Shown here: positions 50,993-59,641 of the stretch, one piece after another
Layout: each line of letters starts with the position of its first letter
Position numbering within the stretch: the stretch's first letter is position 1
DNA from: DASXUX01 sp036504595
Lineage (GTDB): Bacteria > Planctomycetota > SZUA-567 > H5-PLA8
NCBI GenBank assembly: GCA_036504595.1
Contig: DASXUX010000030.1
Span: 1-64,000, forward strand
Direction of reading: 5' to 3'
DNA length: 64,000 nucleotides
Notes under the pieces: model-generated
The model's input: only the letters and a program-made list of their open reading frames with translations
The model's database searches: none
What the model was told of the DNA's origin: nothing
Made by a program: the position numbers and the translations under genes

Positions 50993-51142
50993 GTTCCCCC
51001 CTCTCGCTGGGCTCGCCCGTTGTGTGCGAACAGTTTCGCGTCACTGAAGACGAGATCTCATTATGAGCGCAGATTAACTCCGCGAGATGAACGAATCAAG
51101 CGTGTGAGAGGAGCCGCCGGGGCCGTTTGCATGTAACGTACA

Positions 51143-51177
51143 AAGGGCGCGGAAGACTCTTCGTCTCCCGCGCCCTT
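51143..51177 (-). terminator. Hairpin downstream of the xylose isomerase-like gene
   Basis: A stem AAGGGCGCGG (51143-51152) pairs with CCGCGCCCTT (51168-51177), extended inside by AGAC/GTCT. On the minus strand it follows the isomerase stop by about 40 bases and ends in TTTG, a short T-tract. A heptamer array (51175-51213) separates it from the stop. Confidence 0.55.
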
Positions 51178-51213
51178 CACCACTCACCAAATACCATTCA
51201 CCAAGTACCTGCC
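51175..51213. repeat. 7-base array at the end of the isomerase gene
   Basis: CTTCACC, ACTCACC, AAATACC, ATTCACC, AAGTACC in 7-base register, placed between the isomerase stop codon and its hairpin terminator. Confidence 0.75.
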
Positions 51214-51214
51214 G

Positions 51215-52354
51215 TTAGGCCTTATACATCTTGTCGAAGGTCTGCTGCGCCTGGACCATGGCGCCGCGCATGATGTCTTCGGCTTTGGCGGTTTCGCGGG
51301 CGGCCAGAGTCTTGCCCAAGGTCTTCATATCGAGGTCGCGAGCGGCGACGGCGCAGGCTTCCCAGCTCAGCACGCTGCGGATGACGCGATCGACGGCCTG
51401 TTCGTTGTTGTCGTAAGCGCGGGCCTGCATGTCGTGGCCCTTCCAGCGACCGAACTTGGCATCCTGGACCAGGCGGGCGATGGCGATGTTCATGCCGTTG
51501 ACGCGGCAGCCGTGGTCGATGTCGTACTTGCCGGGGCCGCCGAGAATGATGCCGTCGTTGTAGCCCTGGCTGTTGAGATGCATGTGGACGATCATGTTGT
51601 TGTCGATTTCTTCGACTGTGTCGTGAACGTGGTCGAGGCCGACCATTTCGCTGTGGCCGAATTCTTTGTTGACGCCCTTCTTGGCCTTCGGAATTCCGTA
51701 CTCTTCTTCGAGCTTGTTCCAGAAGGTGATGGCGCTGGCGACGGTGGGGATCAACATCGCCGGATGGCCTTCATTGGGCTTGGGTTCGAAGCCGATGTAG
51801 AGCTTGCCGCCGAGCTTCTGTTCGTACTTGCACAGGTTCGCCACGCTCTCCTTCAGGTTCTTGTACATCTGCGCGACGAAGGGAGAGGCCAGGTCGTAGC
51901 CGAAGGAGCCGTTCCAGAGAATAAAGGAAGGAACCTTGTCAGCGTCGGGGTGCCAGGCTTTCTTCAGCGTGCCGTAAGTCAGATCGAGGGCTTTTGCTCC
52001 GAACGCGTCGGCTTCCGCGCGTTCCTTGGGGTCCATCGAGGTGATGCCGCCGTAAGCGAAATGGCTGTGGGCGCCGGGAGTGCTCATGGCCAGGTAAAGT
52101 TTGTTCGAAACGAGAGCGTCTACGATTGCGCCGGCGCTCTTCTCGGACACTTCACTGTCGTAATGCATTTCAATGCCGAGGAGCACATTGTCGGGCATGC
52201 GCGGGGCGATTTTCTTCCGCGTGAGCTCGATCATTTTGACGGTGTCCATTCCGGAACCGACCCAATCCGGGCGTGCGTCGGCAGGGACAAATCCGCCTTT
52301 GCCAGCGTTGAAGGTCCACCGGCAGATGCTGTGCAGGGATTTCTCTTTGGCCAT
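51215..52354 (-). CDS. Xylose isomerase-like sugar isomerase
   Basis: A TIM-barrel aldose-ketose isomerase of about 379 residues. I chose the ATG at 52354 (MAKEKSLHSICRWTF), with AAGGAG nine bases upstream. Family residues: the catalytic-His region GAHSHFAYGG (about 92), LWNGSFGYD (about 143), metal-binding Glu in KLYIGFEPKPNEGHPAM (E-P-K-P, about 185), KEFGHSEMVGLDHVHDTV, the HLNSQGYNDG motif (about 258) and GGPGKYDIDHGC (metal-site Asp). It departs in places from classical XylA, so the true sugar could be xylose, rhamnose or another aldose. It would link the glycan-degrading genes to central metabolism. A good promoter with an operator-like palindrome lies upstream. Confidence 0.82.
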   Translation of the reverse strand: MAKEKSLHSICRWTFNAGKGGFVPADARPDWVGSGMDTVKMIELTRKKIAPRMPDNVLLGIEMHYDSEVSEKSAGAIVDALVSNKLYLAMSTPGAHSHFAYGGITSMDPKERAEADAFGAKALDLTYGTLKKAWHPDADKVPSFILWNGSFGYDLASPFVAQMYKNLKESVANLCKYEQKLGGKLYIGFEPKPNEGHPAMLIPTVASAITFWNKLEEEYGIPKAKKGVNKEFGHSEMVGLDHVHDTVEEIDNNMIVHMHLNSQGYNDGIILGGPGKYDIDHGCRVNGMNIAIARLVQDAKFGRWKGHDMQARAYDNNEQAVDRVIRSVLSWEACAVAARDLDMKTLGKTLAARETAKAEDIMRGAMVQAQQTFDKMYKA

Positions 52355-52406
52355 TCTCTTCGCTCCTTTCCGCTTAGGGATTGCACACGATTGACAAGGG
52401 GCGACC

Positions 52407-52443
52407 ACTATAGCTTCGATGGACCGTGTACGTCAAGCGCTTG
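52407..52443 (-). promoter_or_regulatory. Isomerase promoter with LacI-type operator palindrome
   Basis: On the minus strand: -35 TTGACG (52431-52436), 18-base spacer, -10 TATAGT (52407-52412), about 53 bases before the isomerase ATG. Overlapping the -35 is the perfect palindrome CAAGCGCTTG (52434-52443). Its AAGCGCTT core resembles LacI/GalR-family operators, so sugar-dependent repression is plausible. Confidence 0.6.
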
Positions 52444-52597
52444 CATATTGAAAACAAGCATAATCTCGCGGGTCAAAACGCACAATGTGTTGCGCCATTC
52501 TTCGGAATCAAGAACCCCGCTTGTTGTCAGAGTTGCTGACATTAATTGGCATCAAGAATGCTTCGCACAAGTGCGCTCAATCACGCACATCGCGTGG

Positions 52598-52627
52598 TTG
52601 AAACAAGTTACGGAGTTAGTGCAAAAT
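52598..52627 (+). promoter_or_regulatory. Possible promoter of the pseudopilin gene
   Basis: TTGAAA (52598-52603), 18-base spacer, CAAAAT (52622-52627), about 67 bases before the ATG. Each box matches its consensus only partly, so this is tentative. The rest of 52444-52693 holds no gene or array that I recognise. Confidence 0.3.
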
Positions 52628-52693
52628 GCATCGACGGTGGCGTAAATTGTGCGGGGACGGTCTGACCAAATGGCGGAATACAAGGGGCTCAAG

Positions 52694-53272
52694 ATGAGAC
52701 GGCAAGGGTTTACCCTGATCGAACTGATGATCGTTCTGGCAATTATAGGGATCATCGCCACCATCGTTATCCCCAGTTTGTTGCGAGCCCGCATGTCGGC
52801 TAATGAAACAGCAACGGTCGCTGCTTGCAAGTCGTTCGCTGAATCCGAAGAAACCTATCGTCGGACGGACTACAACGGCGATGGTATTCTGGAGTACTCC
52901 AGGCATCTTTCCGGAAACGACAGCCTTTTGGAACGCAGCGCCGGAAGTGGCGATCTGGCGTTCATCGATACCGCCTTCGGCGCGGCTGAAGGCGACCCTG
53001 GCAGTGCCACGATCAAGGCGGGGTATGTGTTCACAGTGTTGACTTCGCAGACGAAGTTTGCATCAGGCGGTGCCAAGAGCTATATGAGGGGTAGTCGCAT
53101 GATGCTGGGCTATGCGATAAGTGCGATCCCCGGCGCATACGATGGCACAGGGCGCAATACGCTGACTATCAATGGAGCGGGGGTGGCGTTCCAGGCCGAC
53201 CGCGGCACCAACAACGTTCATCTGACCGCATACGACCCCGACCCAGCACTCTGGTTTGCCCCCGCACAGTAA
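52694..53272 (+). CDS. Type II secretion/type IV pilus-like pseudopilin
   Basis: I chose ATG 52694 (MRRQGFTLIELMIV), with AAGGGG seven bases upstream. The N-terminus is a perfect prepilin signal: short basic leader, cleavage between Gly and Phe in RRQG/FTLIE, Glu at +5, and a hydrophobic helix IVLAIIGIIATIVIPSLL. The C-terminal 150 residues are a globular domain seen in GspG-like pseudopilins of PVC bacteria, including YRRTDYNGDGILEYS and GYAISAIPGAYDGTGRNTL. The acidic D-x-N-x-D segment (YNGDG) may bind calcium. It stands alone without other secretion genes, so it is probably one of many dispersed pseudopilins. Confidence 0.88.
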   Translation: MRRQGFTLIELMIVLAIIGIIATIVIPSLLRARMSANETATVAACKSFAESEETYRRTDYNGDGILEYSRHLSGNDSLLERSAGSGDLAFIDTAFGAAEGDPGSATIKAGYVFTVLTSQTKFASGGAKSYMRGSRMMLGYAISAIPGAYDGTGRNTLTINGAGVAFQADRGTNNVHLTAYDPDPALWFAPAQ

Positions 53273-53450
53273 CGGCAGTAGGCAGTAGTCCCTTCGTGCT
53301 TGAATCTTGTGCTTTTTGGACAAGATTTTGAAACTCGAAGAAATGATGAATGAGGAATGATGAATGCGGAATTTGGTCTATGGCGTTGCCTCTTGCGCCG
53401 CCGCAGCCATATTCATCATTCCGCATTCATCATTCATCATTCGGATGCAG
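53273..53450. repeat. Inverted 7-base array (GATGAAT / ATTCATC)
   Basis: Left arm at about 53342-53373 (GATGAAT, GAGGAAT, GATGAAT, GCGGAAT) and right arm at about 53410-53442 (ATTCATC, ATTCCGC, ATTCATC, ATTCATC) are complementary. The loop is about 36 bases. Same unit family as 21972-22065. It lies between the convergent pseudopilin and dehydrogenase genes. Confidence 0.9.
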
Positions 53451-53542
53451 GTTCGGATCTCGCTGTTTCCGGTTGGTCCGGGCTAGGCAGGAACAACGAC
53501 GGCACACAGACGCTCCTTGCACAGTTCACAGGTTTCCACAGA

Positions 53543-54574
53543 TCAAAACATCTGCTTCAGATTCCCCAAGCGTACGGCGGATGCTTGCGCGCGCAGGGCC
53601 AATTCCGAGGCCAGGAAGCAGTGCGCCTGCGGCATGGCTGCTTCGGTGCGGTTGACGACGTCGCGGAGCAAAGCCGGGCCGAACGGCAGATCGACGTGCT
53701 GGCAATCAAAGTAGTGCGTGCCCTTCTGGTTAATCAGGAACAGGTGATGGCCGCCTGAGCGGCCGGCGAGATCGCAGTTCTTGCGGATTTCAATGTAGCC
53801 TTCGGTACCGAGGATCGTCAGGCGGCCGTCGCCCCAGGTATTGAGTCCGTCGGGGCTGTACCAATCGACGCGCAGGTATCCACAACCGCGATTGCTGCGC
53901 AGGACGACATCGCCGAAGTCCTCCAGTTCGGGGTGCTGCGGGTAGCGGTAGTTTGCCACTTGAGCACTGATCACCTGTGCGCCTTCGCAACCCAAATAGA
54001 AGAGGAACTGGTCGAATTGATGTGAGCCGATGTCGCAGAGGATGCCGCCGTACTGCTGGCGCTTAAAAAACCACGGCGGCCGGCTGGACGGCGCGGCGCG
54101 ATGCGGCCCCAGGCCAATAGTCTGCACGACGTCTCCGATGGCGCCGGAGTTGACAAGTTCCGCCGCCTTCACCGAGGATGGATTCTCGAGGCGCTCACCG
54201 TAGAAGACCGAGTAAATCCGCTTTTGTTCGGCTTGAACGCAACGAACGCGTTCGAGTTGCTCGAGTGTTGTGAATCCCGGCTTATCGACAAAAAAGTCTT
54301 TGCCATGGCGCATGACGTCAAGGCCGAGCGGCGCGCGCTCGCAGGGGATGCCGGCGCTGGTGACCAGGTCGATGGACGGATCGTCGAGGATTTCGCTAAT
54401 GGAGCGCGCCAGCGGAACCTGCGGGTACTGCTTATGGAATTCGGCAACCAGTTCAGGTTCGGGGGCGTAACAGGAGACCAATTCAGCGCCGCTGCGTAGC
54501 AACAGTGCGATCTGACCGTAGATGTGGCCGTGATTGAAACCGATGGCGGCGAAGCGGACTTTTCGGTCGGCCAT
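53543..54574 (-). CDS. Gfo/Idh/MocA-family oxidoreductase
   Basis: An NAD(P)-dependent sugar or inositol dehydrogenase-like protein of 343 residues. I chose the ATG at 54574 (MADRKVRFAAIGFNHGHIYG), with TTAAGGAG seven bases upstream; the frame upstream is not protein-like. The Rossmann fold starts VRFAAIGFNHGHI (a variant of the usual G-x-G-x2-G). DLVTSAGIPCERAPLGLDVM and DFFVDKPGFTT (the E/D-K-P motif, about residue 95) follow. The C-terminal domain has GGILCDIGSHQFDQFLFYLG, the usual D-x2-x-H-x2-D/E active-site helix. The substrate cannot be inferred. Divergent from the nucleotidyltransferase gene. Confidence 0.85.
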   Translation of the reverse strand: MADRKVRFAAIGFNHGHIYGQIALLLRSGAELVSCYAPEPELVAEFHKQYPQVPLARSISEILDDPSIDLVTSAGIPCERAPLGLDVMRHGKDFFVDKPGFTTLEQLERVRCVQAEQKRIYSVFYGERLENPSSVKAAELVNSGAIGDVVQTIGLGPHRAAPSSRPPWFFKRQQYGGILCDIGSHQFDQFLFYLGCEGAQVISAQVANYRYPQHPELEDFGDVVLRSNRGCGYLRVDWYSPDGLNTWGDGRLTILGTEGYIEIRKNCDLAGRSGGHHLFLINQKGTHYFDCQHVDLPFGPALLRDVVNRTEAAMPQAHCFLASELALRAQASAVRLGNLKQMF

Positions 54575-54692
54575 ATTGGCACTCCTTAATATTGGTGAAG
54601 CATTGACGATAGCGTTGGAAGGCATGGAGTGCAATAGCTTGCGCAGGCGGCAGGAGGGGGATAGTGTGAATTGCGCTGCCGGCGGGGGAGAT

Positions 54693-55394
54693 ATGCGTGA
54701 AACGATTCTGAAACCGTCGCACCTATCTGTCTTCAATTTCGCGAGGGCATTTGGTCTCATGAAGACGCCGACTCCCGAGGAACTGCTGAAGACCGTGGAA
54801 GACCTTCAAAAAGTGCAAGGCGACGCCTTGATAATTGGCGGGCTGGCTGTAGGGCACCACGGCTATGAGCGCGCGACGCATGATGTCGATATCCTCTATC
54901 CAAACAACGCGGAGTTCCCGCTGCTGAGAGCCCTCAAGAAGGATTTTAAGATCGTCCTGAAAGCGAGCAACGGCTGGCACCATCTCGAACATCGCCGCAC
55001 CAAAGTTCGGTTGGAGTTGATTCCTGAGGGCGGGCTCACAACATATGGTTTCATCCCGGGACCGCACGTTGTCGGTGGCGAAAAAGGCATTATTTCGCTG
55101 GTTGGGCTCGCTTGGTTGAAACTCGTTTCCGGGCGCGGCAAGGATTTGGTTGATTTGGTCGAACTGGCTAAGGTAAAGCCGCAGAAAATGGCTGCTGTCA
55201 CCGAGAAGCTTCCGCCGGAGTTGCGAGAGAAATATGAATCCTTGCTGGTGCAAGCTCGCACCGAAGTTAAGAATGATCCAGGCCGTATCGAGAATGCCCA
55301 ACGCGCGCCTGATAACGCCGAGGAAAGTCCCGCCACGTACGGCGCGCGTAAACGTTCCGCGCGCAAGCGTCACAAACCAGTCAGGAAACGATGA
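54693..55394 (+). CDS. Nucleotidyltransferase-fold protein (MNT/AbiEii-like)
   Basis: Two starts are possible: ATG 54693 (GGGGGAG just upstream) and ATG 54759 (MKTPTPEELLKTVEDL). The second begins close to the conserved domain. The core motif ALIIGGLAVGHHGYERATHDVDIL carries the nucleotidyltransferase G-G-x-A and the metal-binding D-x-D within D-V-D. RTKVRLELIPEGG gives the third acidic strand, and GIISLVGLAWLKLVSGRGKDLVDL a helical part. The C-terminal 40 residues are Arg/Lys-rich and disordered. Such proteins can be toxins (AbiEii-type) or orphan transferases; no antitoxin is visible. It overlaps the next gene by four bases (ATGA). Confidence 0.72.
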   Translation: MRETILKPSHLSVFNFARAFGLMKTPTPEELLKTVEDLQKVQGDALIIGGLAVGHHGYERATHDVDILYPNNAEFPLLRALKKDFKIVLKASNGWHHLEHRRTKVRLELIPEGGLTTYGFIPGPHVVGGEKGIISLVGLAWLKLVSGRGKDLVDLVELAKVKPQKMAAVTEKLPPELREKYESLLVQARTEVKNDPGRIENAQRAPDNAEESPATYGARKRSARKRHKPVRKR

Positions 55395-56440
55395 AACATC
55401 TTCTGAATGCGTTCGCGCTGTTTCTGACCGCCTTGGTACTGGCGCAGGAGCCATCCGTGCCGGTTCCGGCTGGCGATACGCTGTATCATGGCGTTTATCC
55501 GGGTGGCGTGACGGGCGCAGAGGATGACATCACGCTGGCGGACGTGACCAGCTACGAAGCTGCGGCGGGCCGGCGGGTGGCGTGGGTCTATTTCTCGAAC
55601 AACTGGTACGCAAGCCGCGCGTTTCCACTTGATATGGCAACGTGGATTCGCGAGCACGGCTCGATTCCATTCATTCGTCTGATGCTGCGTTCGAACACAA
55701 ACGAGAACCGCGCCGAGCGAGTGTTCAACATAAAGAACATCTTAAAGGGGAAGTTTGACGCTGATCTGAGCGCGTGGGCGCAGCAGGCGCGCGATTTTGG
55801 ATCGCCGCTGCTGGTGGAATGGGGAACCGAGTGCAACGGCTCATGGTTCTCATGGAATGGAAAGTGGAGTGGCGGGAGAAACACGCGCGGATTTGGCGAC
55901 AAACTGAAGCCTGACGGGCCGGAGCGTTTCGTCGCCGCGTACCGGCACATTGTTGGACTCATGCGCGCAGCGGGCGCGAGCAACATCACGTGGGTGTGGC
56001 ACATCAACAGCACGGATTCGCCCGAATTGGCCTGGAACGCTTTTGAGAACTACTATCCAGGCGACGACGTGGTGGATTGGGTGGCAGTCAGCGATTACGG
56101 CGCGCTGACTCCGATGGAAACGGAGGTTGCTTCGTTCCGGGATCAGATGGACCCGTGTTACGCGCGGCTGGATTCTTTGGCGCCAAGCAAGCCTGTCATC
56201 GTGGCTGAGTTTGGTTGCACGGCTGGAAACGCTCTGGTTGCGCCCGCAGATTGGGCTGCCGCGGCGCTCAGCGATATTCTGGGGCATCGTTATTCGCGCG
56301 TGATTGGCTTCTCGTGGTGGAACGAGCGCTGGGAGAACGACAACAAGCCTCAGCACGATACGACCATGCGATTGCAAGACACGCCCGCTTTGGCAGATTT
56401 GTTCAAGCAGATGCTGAGCGGCGCCGACATCATTCCTTAG
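55391..56440 (+). CDS. Secreted GH26-like glycoside hydrolase
   Basis: A 349-residue exported protein (signal peptide LLNAFALFLTALVLA) with a (beta/alpha)8 barrel resembling beta-mannanases of family GH26. GVYPGGVTGAED opens the domain. LLVEWGTECNGSWFSWNGKW carries the likely acid/base Glu (about residue 144) in an H/T-E-x-N-G-like context. NITWVWHINS and DVVDWVAVSDYG follow, then KPVIVAEFGCT with the likely nucleophile Glu (about 270) and GFSWWNERWEND. It probably cleaves beta-mannan or a related polysaccharide. Its ATG overlaps the stop of the nucleotidyltransferase, so the two are co-transcribed although functionally unrelated at first sight. Confidence 0.8.
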   Translation: MKHLLNAFALFLTALVLAQEPSVPVPAGDTLYHGVYPGGVTGAEDDITLADVTSYEAAAGRRVAWVYFSNNWYASRAFPLDMATWIREHGSIPFIRLMLRSNTNENRAERVFNIKNILKGKFDADLSAWAQQARDFGSPLLVEWGTECNGSWFSWNGKWSGGRNTRGFGDKLKPDGPERFVAAYRHIVGLMRAAGASNITWVWHINSTDSPELAWNAFENYYPGDDVVDWVAVSDYGALTPMETEVASFRDQMDPCYARLDSLAPSKPVIVAEFGCTAGNALVAPADWAAAALSDILGHRYSRVIGFSWWNERWENDNKPQHDTTMRLQDTPALADLFKQMLSGADIIP

Positions 56441-56587
56441 CGGCAACTCATCTGGACGCTCAGTTTTATATCACCTTGAATGAAAATAGCAGGGCTGTGC
56501 AAAAACACGTCGTTTGTATAAGTGCATCAACATAAATGACTTGCGTTTGAATAATATGCGTATTCAGGCGTATTTCGGAAAACTGGG

Positions 56588-56615
56588 TTGACAGAACGGC
56601 GTTACGCATTAAGTT
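56588..56615 (+). promoter_or_regulatory. Probable porin promoter
   Basis: A perfect -35 TTGACA (56588-56593) with, 16 bases later, a weak -10 TAAGTT (56610-56615), about 42 bases before the porin ATG. The region 56450-56640 is markedly more AT-rich than its surroundings, consistent with a strong regulated promoter. Confidence 0.4.
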
Positions 56616-56656
56616 TTTAGCGTTTCAACGAATGCGGTAATCCTGGGAGGGGACTC

Positions 56657-58228
56657 ATGGTACGCGTTACCAGATTCTTTGTTTGTTTAGCCTTTGTCTT
56701 GAGCGTGGGAATGGCCACCGCTGCGACACAGGTCGATGACCTCAAGAAAGAGGTCGAGAAGCTCCGCAAGGAGATCAACAAGAAGGACGATGGCCATGCC
56801 ATCGGCCGCGTGGATGCGCTTACGGGCGCCAAGTACGGTCCAAACTCGCCTGTCACAACGCGCGCGGGCAAGCTGCAGATCGACGGATTGCTGCAGGTCT
56901 GGTATCAGAACGTTCAGAACGACAACCTGAGCATTCTGCGGCCGGGCGGCAACAACAACGCCACTTTTGATCCGACCAGTGGCACCCCGGTGGAATCCGG
57001 CCGCTCGAACGATAACGATACCTTCCGCATCCGCCGCACGGAACTGAAGTTCACGATCGACATTCACGAGAATATCGCGGCGGTGGTGATGATCGATCCG
57101 GCCCGCGAAGGAAACATCGGATTCTATCCGTTGCCGACGTTTGTTCGCCACGATGCCAACTTCGCGCAGGAAAAGTTCCTGCAGACCGGCCGGGCTCTTC
57201 AGGCCGGCAACAACATCGTTCCGCAGCTTCTACAGGACGCCTACATCAGCTACCACGGCGTCGTCCCGCACCACGACTTCACCATCGGCCAGTTCATTCC
57301 GCCGACGGGCGAAGAAGCCAGCCGTGGCAATGCGTACCTGGATTTCGTCGAACGCGCGATGGTGACGCAGGTCGGCAAGATCCGCGACATCGGCGCGATG
57401 ATGCACGGCAGTTGGGTTGATGGCCGCGTGCAGTACCTGGTCGGCGTGTTCAACGGCCCGGGCGGCACAGTCCTGACCGATCCGGAAATCACCGAAGGTG
57501 GAAATCGCACGGACGACAACGATAAGAAAGATATCGCTTGGCGCATTCAGGTTCGCCCGGTGTGGAGCCCCGAATGCTGGTATGGCCGGCTCGAATTGGG
57601 CTACGCTCGCACGGACGGCTGGCGCGGCAAGTCGGGTTCGCGGACGGATGAAGCGCAGTGGGTGGCCGGCGAGAACTTGGATAAGACCGCCATCAACCGC
57701 CAGGCAGCCTGGATCTGGTACCGGCCGAACGGCCCGGTCAAGGGCATGTGGCTGCGCGGCGAATGGGGTTCAGGCAAAGATCGCATCGGCGGAACCGCGA
57801 CGCTTCCGCCGACCGAACTGCTGTACTTGGGCAGCGGCAACACTCTGGATCCAGTCGCTCCAGTCCGCATGGCTCCACAAACGATTTGGGGCTACTACGG
57901 CGCAATCGGATACAGGCTTTCGGATAGTTGCTTCGCTTCCAGCCTGAAGGGCGGAAATACGTGCCAGAAGATCCTGCACGATACGGAATTTGCGTTCCGC
58001 TTCGAGCAGTACGGCAACATTACGACCGAGAACCCATCGAACCCGGACTTCTCGCAGAACGTGTTCAACACGAAAGTGTGGACGGCCGGCATCAACTACT
58101 ACATCAAGGGTTACGATGCCCGCGTGCAAGCCAACTACCTGTGGGTGGACGAGCCCGAGAACAAGTTCCGCGGCCTGCGCGAAGCCAAGAACAACGTCTT
58201 CGTGATCAACTACCAGGTCATGTTCTAA
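56657..58228 (+). CDS. Outer-membrane porin, phosphate-selective (OprO/OprP) type
   Basis: A 523-residue outer-membrane beta-barrel. It has a signal peptide (FFVCLAFVLSVGMATA), a short periplasmic coiled coil (QVDDLKKEVEKLRKEINKK), then a long alternating beta region: GKLQIDGLLQVWYQNVQN, FRIRRTELKFTIDIHENIAA, HDFTIGQFIPPTGEEASRG and GMWLRGEWGSG. It ends in NNVFVINYQVMF, where the terminal Phe is the Bam recognition signal. The family carries phosphate or other anions, and PVC relatives may take up larger solutes. A strong GGGAGGGG-type site precedes the ATG and an intrinsic terminator follows. Its presence confirms an outer membrane. Confidence 0.88.
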   Translation: MVRVTRFFVCLAFVLSVGMATAATQVDDLKKEVEKLRKEINKKDDGHAIGRVDALTGAKYGPNSPVTTRAGKLQIDGLLQVWYQNVQNDNLSILRPGGNNNATFDPTSGTPVESGRSNDNDTFRIRRTELKFTIDIHENIAAVVMIDPAREGNIGFYPLPTFVRHDANFAQEKFLQTGRALQAGNNIVPQLLQDAYISYHGVVPHHDFTIGQFIPPTGEEASRGNAYLDFVERAMVTQVGKIRDIGAMMHGSWVDGRVQYLVGVFNGPGGTVLTDPEITEGGNRTDDNDKKDIAWRIQVRPVWSPECWYGRLELGYARTDGWRGKSGSRTDEAQWVAGENLDKTAINRQAAWIWYRPNGPVKGMWLRGEWGSGKDRIGGTATLPPTELLYLGSGNTLDPVAPVRMAPQTIWGYYGAIGYRLSDSCFASSLKGGNTCQKILHDTEFAFRFEQYGNITTENPSNPDFSQNVFNTKVWTAGINYYIKGYDARVQANYLWVDEPENKFRGLREAKNNVFVINYQVMF

Positions 58229-58246
58229 AGCTTAAGACTTCTCCCC

Positions 58247-58277
58247 AAAAAAGGCGCACAGATGTGCGCCTTTTTTG
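58247..58277. terminator. Intrinsic terminator after the porin gene
   Basis: A stem GGCGCAC/GTGCGCC (58253-58269) is flanked by A6 and T6 runs, a classical rho-independent terminator that could work in both directions. It begins about 20 bases after the porin stop. Confidence 0.9.
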
Positions 58278-58278
58278 T

Positions 58279-58345
58279 TGGTACTTGGTACTTGGTGATT
58301 GGTACTTGGCGATTGGTGGTCTGGTGGTCTGGTGTCGGGTTTCGG
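58279..58345. repeat. GT-rich 7-base array downstream of the porin terminator
   Basis: TACTTGG, TACTTGG, TGATTGG, TACTTGG, CGATTGG, then TGGTCTGG units: 7-base period passing into 8. It lies between the porin terminator and nuoA. The rest of 58346-58507 should hold the nuo promoter, but I recognise no clear boxes. Confidence 0.8.
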
Positions 58346-58507
58346 GTGACTTGGACGTGGCGGTAAAACCCCTTGGGGAAACACTTTCCGGTTCAGCCAA
58401 GCCGCGTTGACACTCCCATTTCGAAGCGCTATAAGCGAGGTGGATGGTTTCGCGTGGCCGCGTTGCAGCTAAGCGGCCGCCAAGTCCATATTCCGTCTGG
58501 AGAATAG

Positions 58508-58990
58508 ATGCCGACAGATCCGGAGATTTCGCAATACGCCGCAGCGCTGTTTCTGTTGCTGGTGGCGTTAGGATTCGCGTTTGGAGTGATGGCGCTCAAC
58601 CATCTGATCAGTCCGCAAAAGCCGACGCGAGAGAAACAGCTTACGTATGAATGCGGCGAGGATCCGATCGGTTCGGGGTGGCTGCGCTTCAATATCCGCT
58701 TCTATATCGTGGCGCTGATCTTCGTGCTTTTCGACGTCGAAATGGCGTTGGTGTTTCCGGTAGCGCCGATTTTCAGGAGTTTGACAACCGCGGCCGCCGA
58801 CTGGCGTCCGGCACTCATTGTTTTTGGCGAATTGTTCTTTTTTGTCGGCGTTCTGGCGCTGGGATTGATCTATGTCTGGCGCAAGGGCGATCTGGGTTGG
58901 ATCAGATCGTTCCGCCCCGCGACCCAGTCCGGGATGCGCTCCTGGCCTTCGCTCTCTCCGCGGGAGCCGGAGACGGCGAAAAAAGGCTAA
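58508..58990 (+). CDS. nuoA: NADH-quinone oxidoreductase subunit A
   Basis: A small membrane subunit of complex I. Three transmembrane helices: AALFLLLVALGFAFGVMALN (about 12-31), a central helix RFYIVALIFVLFDVEMALVF (the F-D-V-E loop/helix motif, about 63-82), and IVFGELFFFVGVLALGLIYV. The family Cys motif TYECGEDPIGSG (about 47) is present. 160 residues, a little longer than usual through a C-terminal tail. GGAG lies six bases before the ATG. First gene of the nuo cluster. Confidence 0.94.
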   Translation: MPTDPEISQYAAALFLLLVALGFAFGVMALNHLISPQKPTREKQLTYECGEDPIGSGWLRFNIRFYIVALIFVLFDVEMALVFPVAPIFRSLTTAAADWRPALIVFGELFFFVGVLALGLIYVWRKGDLGWIRSFRPATQSGMRSWPSLSPREPETAKKG

Positions 58991-59065
58991 GCCTGAGAAG
59001 CCGGCGATTCGAGCAAACAAAGCGCGTGAAGGCGTGCGGGCGCGGCACTGTTGAAGGGAAAGGCA

Positions 59066-59617
59066 ATGGCCACACTAAAGAACTGGGCCGATCAGGACAA
59101 CATCGTCTGCACCAATATCGACGCGTTGCTCAACCTGACGAAAGAAAACTCGCTGTGGTACCTGTTGTTCGCGACCGCCTGCTGCGGAATCGAACTGATG
59201 CAGACGGGCGCGAGCCGCTTCGACGTGGACCGCTTCGGGATGATCCCGCGCTCAACGCCGCGGCAAGCGGACCTGATGATCGTGGCGGGCACGATTACGC
59301 ATAAGATGGCCAGCCGCGTGAAGCGTCTCTACGAGCAGATGCCGGAGCCCAAGTGGGTAATCTCGATGGGTTCGTGCGCGAACGCGGGCGGGCCGTTCTG
59401 CAAGTACAGCTACTCGGTGCTAAGGGGCATCGATAAATATATTCCGGTGGACGTGTACGTGCCGGGGTGTCCGCCGCGGCCGGAAGCTTTGATCGACGGC
59501 GTGATGAAGCTGCGCGAGAAGATCCGCACGGAAGCATGGCTGCGCAAGGAAGGCAAGCCCGTTCCGGCGCGGACGGCCATCGTCGTTGGAAATGCGGCCG
59601 GGAATACGATGAGGTAG
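59066..59617 (+). CDS. nuoB: NADH-quinone oxidoreductase subunit B
   Basis: Carries the terminal [4Fe-4S] cluster N2, which passes electrons to quinone. Ligands: ATACCGIELMQTG (tandem Cys, about residues 37-38), SMGSCANAGGPFCKYSYS and VYVPGCPPRPEALIDG. I chose ATG 59066 (MATLKNWADQ); an upstream in-frame start at 59051 is weaker. 183 residues. It sits 75 bases after nuoA and 24 before nuoC. Confidence 0.95.
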   Translation: MATLKNWADQDNIVCTNIDALLNLTKENSLWYLLFATACCGIELMQTGASRFDVDRFGMIPRSTPRQADLMIVAGTITHKMASRVKRLYEQMPEPKWVISMGSCANAGGPFCKYSYSVLRGIDKYIPVDVYVPGCPPRPEALIDGVMKLREKIRTEAWLRKEGKPVPARTAIVVGNAAGNTMR

Positions 59618-59641
59618 AAAACTTAACCTGAGAAAGCACGC

